Assembly: GCA_900541795.1 (NCBI GenBank)
Contig: UQLC01000002.1
Span: 90,109 to 154,108 of the forward strand
Direction: 5' to 3'
Source of the DNA: an uncultured Collinsella sp.
GTDB lineage: Bacteria > Actinomycetota > Coriobacteriia > Coriobacteriales > Coriobacteriaceae
DNA length: 64,000 nucleotides
Shown in pieces: positions 34,583 through 42,833 of the stretch; position 1 is the stretch's first letter, and the number at the start of each line of letters is the position of its first letter. The translations under genes and the position numbers were made by a program. Below the pieces are notes generated by a model. It was not told where the DNA came from. It saw only the letters and a list, made by a program, of their open reading frames with translations, and made no database searches.

Positions 34583-36226
34583 TCACGCCCTATAAAACAC
34601 GTTGTCGGCAAAGAAGTCGGCCGGCGGCTCCATGCAGGCGATCTCACCGTCAAACATCATGGCAATGTCATCGGCAACCTGCTCGGCAAAATCCAGATCG
34701 TGCGTGGCCATAATGACGGTGCCGCCAGCCTTCGCATGGTCACGCAGGGCGCGGGCGATGATGCGGCGGCTCTCCAGGTCCAAGCCCTTCGTGGGCTCGT
34801 CAAGCAGCAGCAGCTCGGGGCCGATCAGCAGCAGCTTTGCCAGTGCGAGCAGCTGGCGCTGTCCGCCCGAGAGGTCGTAGGGGTGGCGCGTCTCCAGGCC
34901 GTCCAATCCCAGTTGCGCCGCACGCTCCCGCGCCAAGTTCTCGTCATATCCGCAGGTCGAAGCCCATTCTATCAGCTCATCGCGAACCGTCTCGGCAACC
35001 AGCAATGCTTTGGGATTCTGAGGCAGCAGCGCCGCCGAGGCCGCCCCGCGCACCATGCGGCCGCGCTGCAGCTTGGCGGTCTTCGCCAGCACCGAAAGCA
35101 TTGTCGACTTGCCGCAGCCGTTACCGCCCGCAATCGCATGCACCGCGCCAGCCGAAAACGACGCATCGAGCCCGCGCAGCACCCAACCGCCCGCGCGATC
35201 GTAGCGAAACCAGCTCCCTGCCAGGGTGGTAGCCGACCCAGCGTGCATTTTTTGGAGTATTCTGCTTCCATCCGTGCGCGGGAAGGCTTCCGAGCCGTTC
35301 TCGAGCGACGTTTGCGCCACAAATTCAGACGATTTGTCCAATTCCGAACTTTTTTTCGCGCTCGATACGTCCCCGGGCGGCTCCAGAGAGCCCAAATTGT
35401 CCTCACGCCTGCTGAATACTCCTTTATTTGCACATCGGATGGCACCCCACCCCAACATGTCATCGGACAACAGCGATTCTCGGCGTCCCAAAGAAGCCAT
35501 ATCCGCCACCTCGCGCACGCGACCGTCCTCAATCCGGTACGCACACGTCGCGTATTCGAGCATTGGGCGCGGCTGATGCGTCGCCACAACAACCGTGCAG
35601 CCCAGCTCGCGATTCACGCGAAACAGCGCATGCAGAAAACTCTTCTCGGCAACGGGGTCGAGCTGAGACGTGGGCTCATCGAGCAGCAGCACGCGCGGGC
35701 GGAGCGCCAACACGGCGGCCAACGACAGCAGCTGCTTGCGACCACCCGAAAGCGTATCGGTATCGCGGTGGAGCCAATCCTCCAGCCCAAAGAAATAGCT
35801 GGTCTCGGCCACGCGACGACGCATCTCGTCACGCGCTAGCCCCAAGTTTTCCAGGCCAAACGCCATCTCGTGCCACACGGTCTCGCACACAATCTGGTTC
35901 TCGGGATCCTGAAACACATAGCCCACGCGCTCCGCGGACGTCCGAACATCCATGTCGGCAACGCTCTCGCCCAGCACGCGCAGTTCGCCAGCGCGCTCGC
36001 CCGTCGGCGCGATCTCGGGTTTGAGCAGCGAGAGTAGCGTCGACTTGCCCGAACCGGTACCGCCAACAAGCAGCGCAAACGCACCTTGGGAAACACGCCA
36101 ATCAAGCCCCTCGAGCACCGGTGCCTCGGCCCCGGGATAGGCAAAACTAAGGCCCCGCACCTCAATCGCAGGCACATCGGAGCCGCACGCCCCGCCCGTT
36201 ACCGAGCAGCTATCCAACCGAGCCAT
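34583..36226 (-). CDS. Fused ECF transporter ATPase (EcfA-EcfA')
   Basis: A 547-residue protein with two ABC ATPase domains in one chain. Domain 1 (about 20-245) has GGTGSGKST, the LSGGRKQ signature and LLLDEPTSQLDP. Domain 2 (about 335-547) has GGNGCGKST, LSGGQRQ and LLLDEPTKGLDLE. The linker between them (about 265-330) is Ser/Glu-rich and largely encoded by a 189-base inverted-repeat element (35244-35432) that keeps the frame. The ATPases drive vitamin or metal uptake with the T and S proteins encoded on either side. The start overlaps the T-component stop by one base (ATGA). Confidence 0.92.
   Translation of the reverse strand: MARLDSCSVTGGACGSDVPAIEVRGLSFAYPGAEAPVLEGLDWRVSQGAFALLVGGTGSGKSTLLSLLKPEIAPTGERAGELRVLGESVADMDVRTSAERVGYVFQDPENQIVCETVWHEMAFGLENLGLARDEMRRRVAETSYFFGLEDWLHRDTDTLSGGRKQLLSLAAVLALRPRVLLLDEPTSQLDPVAEKSFLHALFRVNRELGCTVVVATHQPRPMLEYATCAYRIEDGRVREVADMASLGRRESLLSDDMLGWGAIRCANKGVFSRREDNLGSLEPPGDVSSAKKSSELDKSSEFVAQTSLENGSEAFPRTDGSRILQKMHAGSATTLAGSWFRYDRAGGWVLRGLDASFSAGAVHAIAGGNGCGKSTMLSVLAKTAKLQRGRMVRGAASAALLPQNPKALLVAETVRDELIEWASTCGYDENLARERAAQLGLDGLETRHPYDLSGGQRQLLALAKLLLIGPELLLLDEPTKGLDLESRRIIARALRDHAKAGGTVIMATHDLDFAEQVADDIAMMFDGEIACMEPPADFFADNVFYRA
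35244..35432. mobile_element. 189-bp inverted-repeat element inserted in frame in the ECF ATPase gene
   Basis: The ends TGCATTTTTTGGAGTATTC (35244-35262) and GAATACTCCTTTATTTGCA (35414-35432) are imperfect inverted repeats. The length is 63 codons exactly, so the reading frame passes through. Base composition is more AT-rich than the surrounding gene and the encoded residues (KKSSELDKSSEF and similar) form the linker between the two ATPase domains. TGCA at each tip could be the target sequence. Confidence 0.6.
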
Positions 36227-37113
36227 CAGCCAAACCTCTTCTCATCAATCGCGTGCAACGCGCAAGGCAGCACCATCCAGGCAGCGTACACGACATAGCC
36301 CGGCCACGGCGCCGGCACCGAGAGCTGCGGATAAAACGAATACTGCGTCGTCGCGGTCCACGCCACCGCCACCGCGGCAGCACCAAACAGCGCAAGCCCA
36401 ACCAGCGCGGCAACGTCGCTGCGCCCCAGCCGATACCGCGCATACGTCGTACGACGCGTCGCGGCGCCCCACCCGCGCGAGCGCATCGCGTCCGCGCGCT
36501 CCAACGAATCTTCCATGCCCCAGCCCATCAATGCACTCGATGCCCGCAGGCGCGAGCGCACGGGGTCGGCCGGCGCGCGGCCCGGCACATCAATCGCATC
36601 CTGCACCGCCAGCACCGTACGGCCGCGGCGCAAAAACTGCGGGATAAGCCTCATGCACATCGAGATCATGAGCGCGATCACCGGTGCGGCGTTACCCAAA
36701 AGCGCGAGCACCTTGTCGTATTCGAGCATCGACGCCGCGGCCTCAAACCACAGCACGCTCGCCACAAACAGCCCGCCCATGCACAGGCCGTATACCATGC
36801 TCTCCAGATACACCGCGCGCATGCCAATACGGAACAGCTCCGTCGAGCCCGAGGCACTAAACAGTGGATTGACCAGCGCGATAATCAAAATCACCGGCAG
36901 CTGCCAGCGAAGTGCGCCCAGCGTGCGGGCAGCCCCACGCGTCGCAAATCCATACGCCAACCCGCCCGCAAGTGACAGCGCAATCAGCACCGGCTGCATC
37001 GAGAACATGGTGAGCCCCAGCGTCAGCACTATATAGAGCGCCGGCACAGCTGGATGCGACATCGAGAATGCCGCGACGGGCTCGCCGCCAAACTCCTCTC
37101 GTATGTTGTCCAC
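36226..37113 (-). CDS. ecfT: ECF transporter transmembrane (T) component
   Basis: A 295-residue membrane protein with HPAVPALYIVLTLGLTMF, typical of the EcfT/CbiQ N-terminus, and the coupling motifs near the C-terminus (SSALMGWGMEDSLERADAMRSRG), where the Ala-Arg-Gly type segments contact the ATPases. I place the start at GTG 37113, preceded by GGGGG, since an Arg-rich upstream extension to ATG 37281 would begin before the likely promoter (37250-37277) and does not look like family sequence. First gene of the ECF operon. Confidence 0.85.
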   Translation of the reverse strand: MDNIREEFGGEPVAAFSMSHPAVPALYIVLTLGLTMFSMQPVLIALSLAGGLAYGFATRGAARTLGALRWQLPVILIIALVNPLFSASGSTELFRIGMRAVYLESMVYGLCMGGLFVASVLWFEAAASMLEYDKVLALLGNAAPVIALMISMCMRLIPQFLRRGRTVLAVQDAIDVPGRAPADPVRSRLRASSALMGWGMEDSLERADAMRSRGWGAATRRTTYARYRLGRSDVAALVGLALFGAAAVAVAWTATTQYSFYPQLSVPAPWPGYVVYAAWMVLPCALHAIDEKRFG

Positions 37114-37249
37114 GGGCACCCCCGTCCCCTCGCTCAAACGACAGCTCCGCAGCACCGCCGCCATGCACGGCCAGCGCAAACGCCACGCCGGCGGCGCAAG
37201 CCTCAACCGCCGCAATCCAATCGTTACGCGCTCAACATATGCCTGCGGT

Positions 37250-37277
37250 ATCATATTGCGCCGTGTATCGTTTCCAA
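37250..37277 (-). promoter_or_regulatory. Promoter of the ECF transporter operon
   Basis: On the minus strand TTGGAA (37272-37277) and TATGAT (37250-37255) are 16 bases apart. It predicts a leader of about 130 bases before GTG 37113. The element lies only 33 bases before the divergent glmU start, so both promoters must overlap. I see no B12 box or other riboswitch signature in the leader. Confidence 0.5.
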
Positions 37278-37309
37278 GCACACGTCTCTATAACGTAACA
37301 GGAGATCAC

Positions 37310-38722
37310 ATGGACGCAACCGCAATTATCCTCGCTGCCGGCGAGGGCACCCGCATGAAGTCGAACCACTGCAAGGTTTCGCACAAGATCCTGGGTAAGC
37401 CCATGGTCCAGTGGATCGTCGACGCTACCATCAAGGCCGGCTGCAGCCGCGTCGTGGTCGTCATCGGCAGCCACGCCGACGAGATGCGCGCCCTTATCGA
37501 CGGCACCTACGCCAACAGCGCCACCAAGGTCGAGTGCGTCGAGCAGACCGAGCGCCTGGGCACCGGCCACGCCGTGAAGGTCGCGCTCGAGGCCTGCGGC
37601 ATCACGCAAGGCCCCGTCGTCGTGCTCAACGGCGACTTGCCGCTCATCACCGCCGACACCGTCGCCAAGTTCGCGCAGACCGTCGCCACCGGCGAACTCG
37701 CCTGCACCGTCATGACCATGACCCCGCCTGATCCTTTTGGCTACGGCCGCATCAAGCTGGGCGCCGATGGTCAGATCGAGCGCATCATCGAGCAGAAGGA
37801 CTGCACGCCCGAGCAGGCCGCCACGCTGCTGGAGTGCAACGCCGGCTGCTACGCCTTCGACGGCGCGCAGCTTGCCGCCCACATTAACGAGATCGGCAAC
37901 GACAACGCGCAGTCCGAGTACTACCTGCCCGACATGCTCGAGATCCTCAAGGGCCACGGCCAGGCAGTCTCCATCTTCCACTGCGATGACTACCGCGACG
38001 GCCTGGGCGTCAACAGCCGCATCCAGCTCGCGCAGCTCACCGCCATCGCGCGCGACCGCATCAACGAGCACTGGATGGCCGAGGGCGTTACCTTCATCGA
38101 CCCCACGCAGGCCTGGATCGGCCCCGACGCCACCATCGGCCGCGACACCGTCGTGTGGCCGCAGACGCACCTGATCGGCCACGTCACCGTGGGCGAGGAG
38201 TGCCAGCTCGGCCCCAACAGCCGTCTCACCGACACCACCGTCGGCAGCGGCTGCATCATCGATGAGACCATCGCCATCGAGGCCGTCATCGAGAACGGCG
38301 TCGACTGCGGCCCGCGCGCCTACCTGCGCCCGGGCACCCATATGCTCGATGGCTCCAAGGCCGGCACGCACGTGGAGATCAAGAAGTCCACGATCGGCGA
38401 GGGCTCCAAGGTGCCGCACCTGTCCTACATCGGCGATACCACCATGGGCTCCGGCGTCAACGTGGGCGCGGGCTCCATCACCTGCAACTACGATGGCGTA
38501 CACAAGCACAAGACCGTCATCGGCAAGGATGCCTTCATCGGCTCCGACACCATGATGGTCGCGCCCGCCCAGATTGGCGACGGCGCGCTCGTGGCCGCCG
38601 GCTCCGTCATCACCGAGCCGGTCCCGGCAGACGCACTTGGCCTGGGTCGTGCCCGCCAGGTAAATATTGAGGGCTGGGCCGCCGATTATCGCCGCCGTCT
38701 GCACGAGGACGACGAGGTATAA
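37310..38722 (+). CDS. glmU: Bifunctional GlmU uridyltransferase/acetyltransferase
   Basis: A 470-residue enzyme that acetylates glucosamine-1-phosphate and uridylates the product to UDP-N-acetylglucosamine for peptidoglycan. The N-terminal pyrophosphorylase domain has LAAGEGTRMKS and LNGDLPL; the C-terminal left-handed beta-helix (about 250-455) has hexapeptide repeats, RPGTHM and the CNYDG motif. Usual length. ACAGGAG lies before ATG 37310. Confidence 0.96.
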   Translation: MDATAIILAAGEGTRMKSNHCKVSHKILGKPMVQWIVDATIKAGCSRVVVVIGSHADEMRALIDGTYANSATKVECVEQTERLGTGHAVKVALEACGITQGPVVVLNGDLPLITADTVAKFAQTVATGELACTVMTMTPPDPFGYGRIKLGADGQIERIIEQKDCTPEQAATLLECNAGCYAFDGAQLAAHINEIGNDNAQSEYYLPDMLEILKGHGQAVSIFHCDDYRDGLGVNSRIQLAQLTAIARDRINEHWMAEGVTFIDPTQAWIGPDATIGRDTVVWPQTHLIGHVTVGEECQLGPNSRLTDTTVGSGCIIDETIAIEAVIENGVDCGPRAYLRPGTHMLDGSKAGTHVEIKKSTIGEGSKVPHLSYIGDTTMGSGVNVGAGSITCNYDGVHKHKTVIGKDAFIGSDTMMVAPAQIGDGALVAAGSVITEPVPADALGLGRARQVNIEGWAADYRRRLHEDDEV

Positions 38723-38742
38723 CGTTTTACCAAGCATCTAAG

Positions 38743-38772
38743 GAGCTGTTCCCATGGGGGCGGCTCTTTTTT
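38743..38772 (+). terminator. Terminator after glmU
   Basis: GAGCTGTTCCC / GGGGGCGGCTC forms a stem followed by TTTTTTC, 20 bases after the stop codon. Confidence 0.75.
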
Positions 38773-38863
38773 CTATCGTGACCTGCGCGACAGGATGAGT
38801 GGTCGGTTCGTGTCCGTTGACGGTAAAGACGTTATCAAGACCCGATTAACCCCGTCGCGCGGT

Positions 38864-38869
38864 TACAAT
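38864..38869 (+). promoter_or_regulatory. -10 element of prs
   Basis: TACAAT lies 45 bases before the prs ATG. No clear -35 element is visible. The strong ribosome site AAAGGAGAAGG follows. Confidence 0.4.
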
Positions 38870-38913
38870 GCAACAAGGCATCTATATGGCATTCGATATA
38901 AAGGAGAAGGGTA

Positions 38914-39900
38914 ATGCCGATTAATGATCCCGAGAAGTCGGAGAATATGCGCAAGTCCATCCGCGTGTATTCCGGTTCCTCCAACCGTCCCCTCGCTCAG
39001 AAGATCGCTGAGTACCTTGGGGTCGAGCTTTCGGGCCTTACGCTAAAGCAGTTCGCCAATGGTGAGATTTACGCCCGCTACGACGAGACCGTCCGCGGCG
39101 CCGACGTCTTCCTGATTCAGTCCGTGGCCGGCGGCAACGTCAACGACATGCTCATGGAGCTGCTCATCGCCACCGACGCTGCCAAGCGCGCATCCGCCCG
39201 CTCCATCACCGCCGTCATCACCCACTACGGCTATGCCCGCCAGGACCGCAAGGCCGGCCCGCGCGAGCCCATCACCGCCCGCCTCGTCGCCAACCTGCTC
39301 GAGCGCGCTGGCGTCAACCGCATCATCACCCTCGACCTGCACCAGGGCCAGATTCAGGGCTTCTTCGATATCCCGGTTAACCACCTGTCCGCGCTGCCGC
39401 TGTTTGGCCAGTACTACAACGACATGCACTTCGACACCGACAACCTGGTTGTCGTCTCCCCCGATGTGGGCCGCGCCAAGGCCGCCAAGAAGCTGTCCGA
39501 CATGCTCGGCTGCGACCTGGCCATCGCCCACAAGGGCCGTCCGCGCCACAACGCCGCCGAGGTCATGGGCATCATCGGTGACATCAAGGGCAAGACCTGC
39601 ATCATCAACGACGACATGATCGACACCGCTGGCACCCTGTGCGCCAACGTCAAGGAGCTCAAGGCTATGGGCGCTGGCGACATCTACGTCTGCGCCACCC
39701 ACGGCATCTTCTCCGGTCCGGCCATCGAGCGTCTGAACGACGCCCCGATCGTCGAGTGCCTCGTCACCGACGCCATTCCCGTCGAGGTCGGCGGCAAAAT
39801 CAAGACCATCTCGGTCGCCGAGGAGTTCGCTCAGGCCATCTCCGCCGTTTACCACGAGGAGCCCGTCTCCACGCTCGTCGGCGGCGACTTCGCGCTGTAA
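38914..39900 (+). CDS. prs: Ribose-phosphate pyrophosphokinase
   Basis: A 328-residue PRPP synthetase. It has the ATP-binding ARQDRKAGPREPI, the flexible FANGEIYARYDE loop and the PRPP loop INDDMIDTAGT. It makes PRPP for purine, pyrimidine, histidine and NAD synthesis, and so feeds PurF encoded at 53.6-55.3 kb. GGAGAAGG lies before the ATG. Flanked by its own promoter and terminator. Confidence 0.96.
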   Translation: MPINDPEKSENMRKSIRVYSGSSNRPLAQKIAEYLGVELSGLTLKQFANGEIYARYDETVRGADVFLIQSVAGGNVNDMLMELLIATDAAKRASARSITAVITHYGYARQDRKAGPREPITARLVANLLERAGVNRIITLDLHQGQIQGFFDIPVNHLSALPLFGQYYNDMHFDTDNLVVVSPDVGRAKAAKKLSDMLGCDLAIAHKGRPRHNAAEVMGIIGDIKGKTCIINDDMIDTAGTLCANVKELKAMGAGDIYVCATHGIFSGPAIERLNDAPIVECLVTDAIPVEVGGKIKTISVAEEFAQAISAVYHEEPVSTLVGGDFAL

Positions 39901-39933
39901 TCCAGCGTGCATCTCATCATCTTTGGTGTTTTT

Positions 39934-39966
39934 AAAGGGTCGGAAGCTCGCTTCCGACCCTTTTTC
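39934..39966 (+). terminator. Terminator after prs
   Basis: AAAGGGTCGGAAGC / GCTTCCGACCCTTTTT is a perfect 14-bp stem with a TC loop and T tail; the A run on the other side lets it work in both directions. Confidence 0.9.
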
Positions 39967-39986
39967 TACCCCTCGACAACCTTCCC

Positions 39987-40188
39987 TGGACAATTAGTTC
40001 AGATACGTATTTTTTTAAAGCTCCAAAGGCCGTTCTGAGCCTTCTGAGCTCCCCGGCGAACGCCATACTGCCCAAAGCTCATCGCTTTCGAGTACGACCG
40101 CCGCATATTTACCCTCAAATCGCCCTCGAAAGCCCTTAGAAACGCCTCGAACGCCCGCCGTCTTATACGTATCTGAACTAACTGTCCA
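39987..40188. mobile_element. 202-bp inverted-repeat element (left of the nuclease-like gene)
   Basis: The ends 39987-40010 and 40165-40188 are 24-base inverted repeats (TGGACAATTAGTTCAGATAC and its complement) with one mismatch. The same ends bound a 204-bp element at 41513-41716, on the far side of the next gene. The inside has no supported gene. The remaining 40189-40351 shows nothing else I can name except a possible -10 just before the next gene. Confidence 0.75.
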
Positions 40189-40351
40189 GTAGCTATCGTC
40201 AACCTTCGCGGCAGAGCTCAATTTCCTGCAATCCCCTCAACCGATTCCACCGATTTCATAACACCCAGCCGTTCATGGCGCGCAGCGCCCCGCTGAGCGA
40301 AAAGAACGGTATGGCGGTCGCATTCTGCCGCCAACTTAGTACGTTATAGCT

Positions 40352-41479
40352 ATGACGACCGTGATTTCACATCTCTCCGCCCTCCGCGCAATTCGTCGCG
40401 CACGACGGGCGTACTCTGCCCTACCCTGGGACTCCGTTGATAGCGAACAGCAAGCACAGGCCTTGGCTGGCTGCATTCCCAACAATGACGCGATAGACTT
40501 TGGCGCACTTTCGATACTCGACGCCTGGAATGAAGATGATTCCGAACTGCTCGATCTTCTCGTTTCAAACGAAGACAACAGGCGCCCCGACAAGCGACTT
40601 CTTCAGCATATTCTCTCCACTCCTCTTCCTGAAGGTGCAATTATGCACGTCGAGGCCGACATCTACGCAACGTCTCCTGCCATGACAGCCATGCTTTGTT
40701 CCAAAAATGAATCAGTCGCCAAAACCTTGATGCTCCTTATGGAGCTGCTCGGAACCTACTCCCTTCCTCCCGGGGCAACATACCCCATTGCCTATGACGA
40801 CATCTGGCCCAAGGGCGATGACTACGAAGCGATGGACGACCTCGATTGCCGGGGCGACCAGTCGGCGACCGAACAGCAGAACGAAACCCGCTACGAACAG
40901 GCACACTACAAATGCGAGCCCGCCACGACCATCGAAGATCTCGAGACTGTTGCACAGCTTGCCAAAAGCAGCTCATACACCTCGTTTCGCACGGCAGTCA
41001 ATCTCGCCCAACCCGGATCTGCATCCCCAGCCGAATCCCTAATGTTTGCCGTTCTCGGAGCGCCCATGCGCTTTGGCGGATTCGGATGTTGCAGCCTGCC
41101 CATGGGAGGCCTGCTACTCAACTATCGAATCGACTTCGACACTCTTGCGGTCAACATGTCCTCCGGCATCCCTTACGCCATCTGCGACCTATATTGCCCG
41201 GCCGCCGGAGTCGACAACGAATACAACGGAATTGGGCATGAGCTTCAAAACGCTCGCATCCACGATGGCAATCGAAATAATGGCCTCAAGGCAATGGGCA
41301 TCCACGTCCTGGTTATCAATCGCGACCAAATGAAAGACCTTGTTGCACTCGAAGCCTTCGCCCAAACGATGCATCGACTCGCGGGAGTCCGATTCCGATA
41401 CCGTATCAAGGGCTATCGCAAGCGTCAGGCCGCTTGGCTCAACGCCCTGCGGGCCGGAATCGGCCTTGCGCCGGTCTAA
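40352..41479 (+). CDS. Uncharacterised protein with a predicted Vsr/DUF559-like nuclease domain
   Basis: A 375-residue protein I cannot assign to a named family. The N-terminal half is helical with an Arg-rich start (RAIRRARRAYSALPW) and ends in an acidic stretch (about 145-170). The C-terminal part (about 215-370) reads like a PD-(D/E)XK fold of the Vsr/DUF559 type: a strand-Asp (ICDLYCP), then NEYNGIGHE where homologues have EYDGxxH, then a basic helix and LVINRDQ. Composition is less GC-rich than the neighbours. There is no ribosome site; TACGTT at 40340-40345 lies six bases before the ATG, as in leaderless genes. Matching inverted-repeat elements on both sides suggest it arrived as cargo. 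A defence or mobile-element role is possible but unproven. Confidence 0.6.
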   Translation: MTTVISHLSALRAIRRARRAYSALPWDSVDSEQQAQALAGCIPNNDAIDFGALSILDAWNEDDSELLDLLVSNEDNRRPDKRLLQHILSTPLPEGAIMHVEADIYATSPAMTAMLCSKNESVAKTLMLLMELLGTYSLPPGATYPIAYDDIWPKGDDYEAMDDLDCRGDQSATEQQNETRYEQAHYKCEPATTIEDLETVAQLAKSSSYTSFRTAVNLAQPGSASPAESLMFAVLGAPMRFGGFGCCSLPMGGLLLNYRIDFDTLAVNMSSGIPYAICDLYCPAAGVDNEYNGIGHELQNARIHDGNRNNGLKAMGIHVLVINRDQMKDLVALEAFAQTMHRLAGVRFRYRIKGYRKRQAAWLNALRAGIGLAPV

Positions 41480-41512
41480 ACGGCGAATCACCCGTGCACC
41501 GTCGAGCAGGGC

Positions 41513-41716
41513 TGGACAGTTAGTTCAAATACGTATAAATGGACACATTGAATTAGGCTGTTTTGCAGTTATCTCTATACCATTCGCCCGATTTGAAGGC
41601 AGGGTAGACTTCAAAACAGCGTCATATGGACTAACTAAAGCTCCAAAACAACGTATCGGCATTGAATCGAGCAATTCGAGTTCTCAGAACTTATACGTAT
41701 CCGAACTAACTGTCCA
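41513..41716. mobile_element. 204-bp inverted-repeat element (right of the nuclease-like gene)
   Basis: The ends 41513-41536 and 41693-41716 are 24-base inverted repeats (TGGACAGTTAGTTCAAATAC) with one or two mismatches, the same as those of the element at 39987-40188. The interiors have diverged but share short segments such as AAAGCTCCAAA and CGATTTGA. It lies 33 bases after the stop codon of the nuclease-like gene. The rest of 41480-41829 holds only the start region of pth. Confidence 0.75.
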
Positions 41717-41829
41717 CCTCGATTTCGACGGCCGTCCAAACGCCCCCAAACAACCTCAATTGCCCTCCATTTGACAGCGGCAACAGGGTCGCTCACCATA
41801 GCAGGCGACAAATCAACGAAAGGATGAAC

Positions 41830-42459
41830 ATGGCAGCTGCACAGCCGCTTAAGATTCGCATGGTTGCCGGACTTGGCAACCCTGGCGAGGAATATGCCGA
41901 GACCCGTCACAACGCTGGTTTCAAAGCAATCGACGAGCTGGCCCGTCAGGCCGGCGTCACGTACTGGAAAAACCAAGCAGGCGCCGAGATCGCGCTCATC
42001 AACATCAACGATCCCGAGGAAGAGGGCGACAAGCGCCAGATTGTACTGGTCAAGCCGCAGTCGTACATGAACACCTCGGGCGGGCCCATCTCCAAACTCT
42101 GCCGCGAGTACAAGATCAAGGCCGAGGAGCTGCTCGTCATCCACGACGAGCTCGACATTCCCGCCGGCGACGTACGTGTTAAGGTGGGCGGCGGCCACGC
42201 CGGCCACAACGGCCTGCGCTCCATCATCGACAAGATGGGCAGCCGCGACTTCAGCCGCATCCGCACCGGTATCGGCAACCCTCCCGGCAAGATGGCCGTG
42301 GCAGATTACGTGCTCAAGCAGCTGCGCGCCCGCGAGGCCGAGGACTTCCAGAACACCTGCGCCCGCGCGGCCGACGCCGCCGGCCTGGCGATCGTGCACG
42401 GCGTGGTCTATGCCCGCGACCATGTCAACGGCGCCGCCTCCGCCAACGGCAAGCACTAA
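41830..42459 (+). CDS. pth: Peptidyl-tRNA hydrolase
   Basis: A 209-residue enzyme that recycles peptidyl-tRNA dropped by ribosomes. The signature AGLGNPGEEYAETRHNAGF contains the catalytic His, and KPQSYMNTSGGPI and GHNGLRSI follow. A slightly longer loop (ININDPEEEGDK) is the only oddity. GAAAGG is six bases before ATG 41830; the ATG at 41824 overlaps the ribosome site. Confidence 0.95.
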   Translation: MAAAQPLKIRMVAGLGNPGEEYAETRHNAGFKAIDELARQAGVTYWKNQAGAEIALININDPEEEGDKRQIVLVKPQSYMNTSGGPISKLCREYKIKAEELLVIHDELDIPAGDVRVKVGGGHAGHNGLRSIIDKMGSRDFSRIRTGIGNPPGKMAVADYVLKQLRAREAEDFQNTCARAADAAGLAIVHGVVYARDHVNGAASANGKH

Positions 42460-42472
42460 AACCTATCATTTA

Positions 42473-42647
42473 GGAACAGGTTTATTTTGGCAGGTTTTAC
42501 CTGCGGAAACGCCCCAGTTGCGGCATCGCAATCAACCGCGCGCCGACATACATGCATAGCATCCCAAAGGGGGCCTGCCTCATCACAACCCGAGGCCGGC
42601 CCCATTTGCCGTTTTACCTGATAAAACCGACCAAAATAAACCTCTCC
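42473..42647. repeat. 175-bp element with arms containing GGTTTATTTTGG
   Basis: The arms GGAACAGGTTTATTTTGGCA (from 42473) and the complement of GGAGAGGTTTATTTTGGTCG (to 42647) are imperfect inverted repeats of about 26 bases. A single arm of the same family lies at 53577-53620 before the purF stop. It covers half of the 370-base gap between pth and nfnA; the other half holds the nfn promoter and leader. Confidence 0.6.
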
Positions 42648-42722
42648 CCCTTTGGTAGGCCAAAGTGGATAAACCCTGCTCCCAACCGCCGAAGACACAC
42701 GTAAGTGACATGTCCATGAGGG

Positions 42723-42728
42723 TATAAT
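42723..42728 (+). promoter_or_regulatory. -10 element of nfnAB
   Basis: A consensus TATAAT lies 110 bases before the nfnA ATG. The -35 region is not recognisable. The predicted transcription start near 42735 gives a 100-base leader containing a small reading frame and a GCACAACGCCTGTGC hairpin. Confidence 0.55.
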
Positions 42729-42737
42729 TTGCACCGT

Positions 42738-42818
42738 ATGTCTGCACAACGCCTGTGCGCGTACGGTTTTATTCGGGCTACCGTCCATTTCCGTGGAGGC
42801 ACGGTTCGGCGGCCCTAA
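42738..42818 (+). CDS. Possible 26-residue leader peptide upstream of nfnAB
   Basis: An ATG three bases downstream of the predicted transcription start opens a 26-codon frame that ends with TAA 15 bases before the nfnA ATG. The peptide starts MSAQRLCAYG and is Arg-rich at its end. It has no ribosome site and would be read as a nearly leaderless message. It shows no run of one amino acid that would identify attenuation. It may be chance. Confidence 0.3.
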   Translation: MSAQRLCAYGFIRATVHFRGGTVRRP

Positions 42819-42833
42819 CAAGAGAGGGGTTCT

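Noticed and set aside
37114..37243. Cobalamin riboswitch in the ECF operon leader
   Set aside because: The leader is too short and I see no B12 box.
37114..37281. N-terminal extension of the ECF T component to ATG 37281
   Set aside because: It is Arg-rich, lies across the likely promoter and precedes the family's usual start.
39999..40202. Small frames inside the 202-bp inverted-repeat element
   Set aside because: They depend on the terminal repeats and resemble no protein; a non-coding element explains them.
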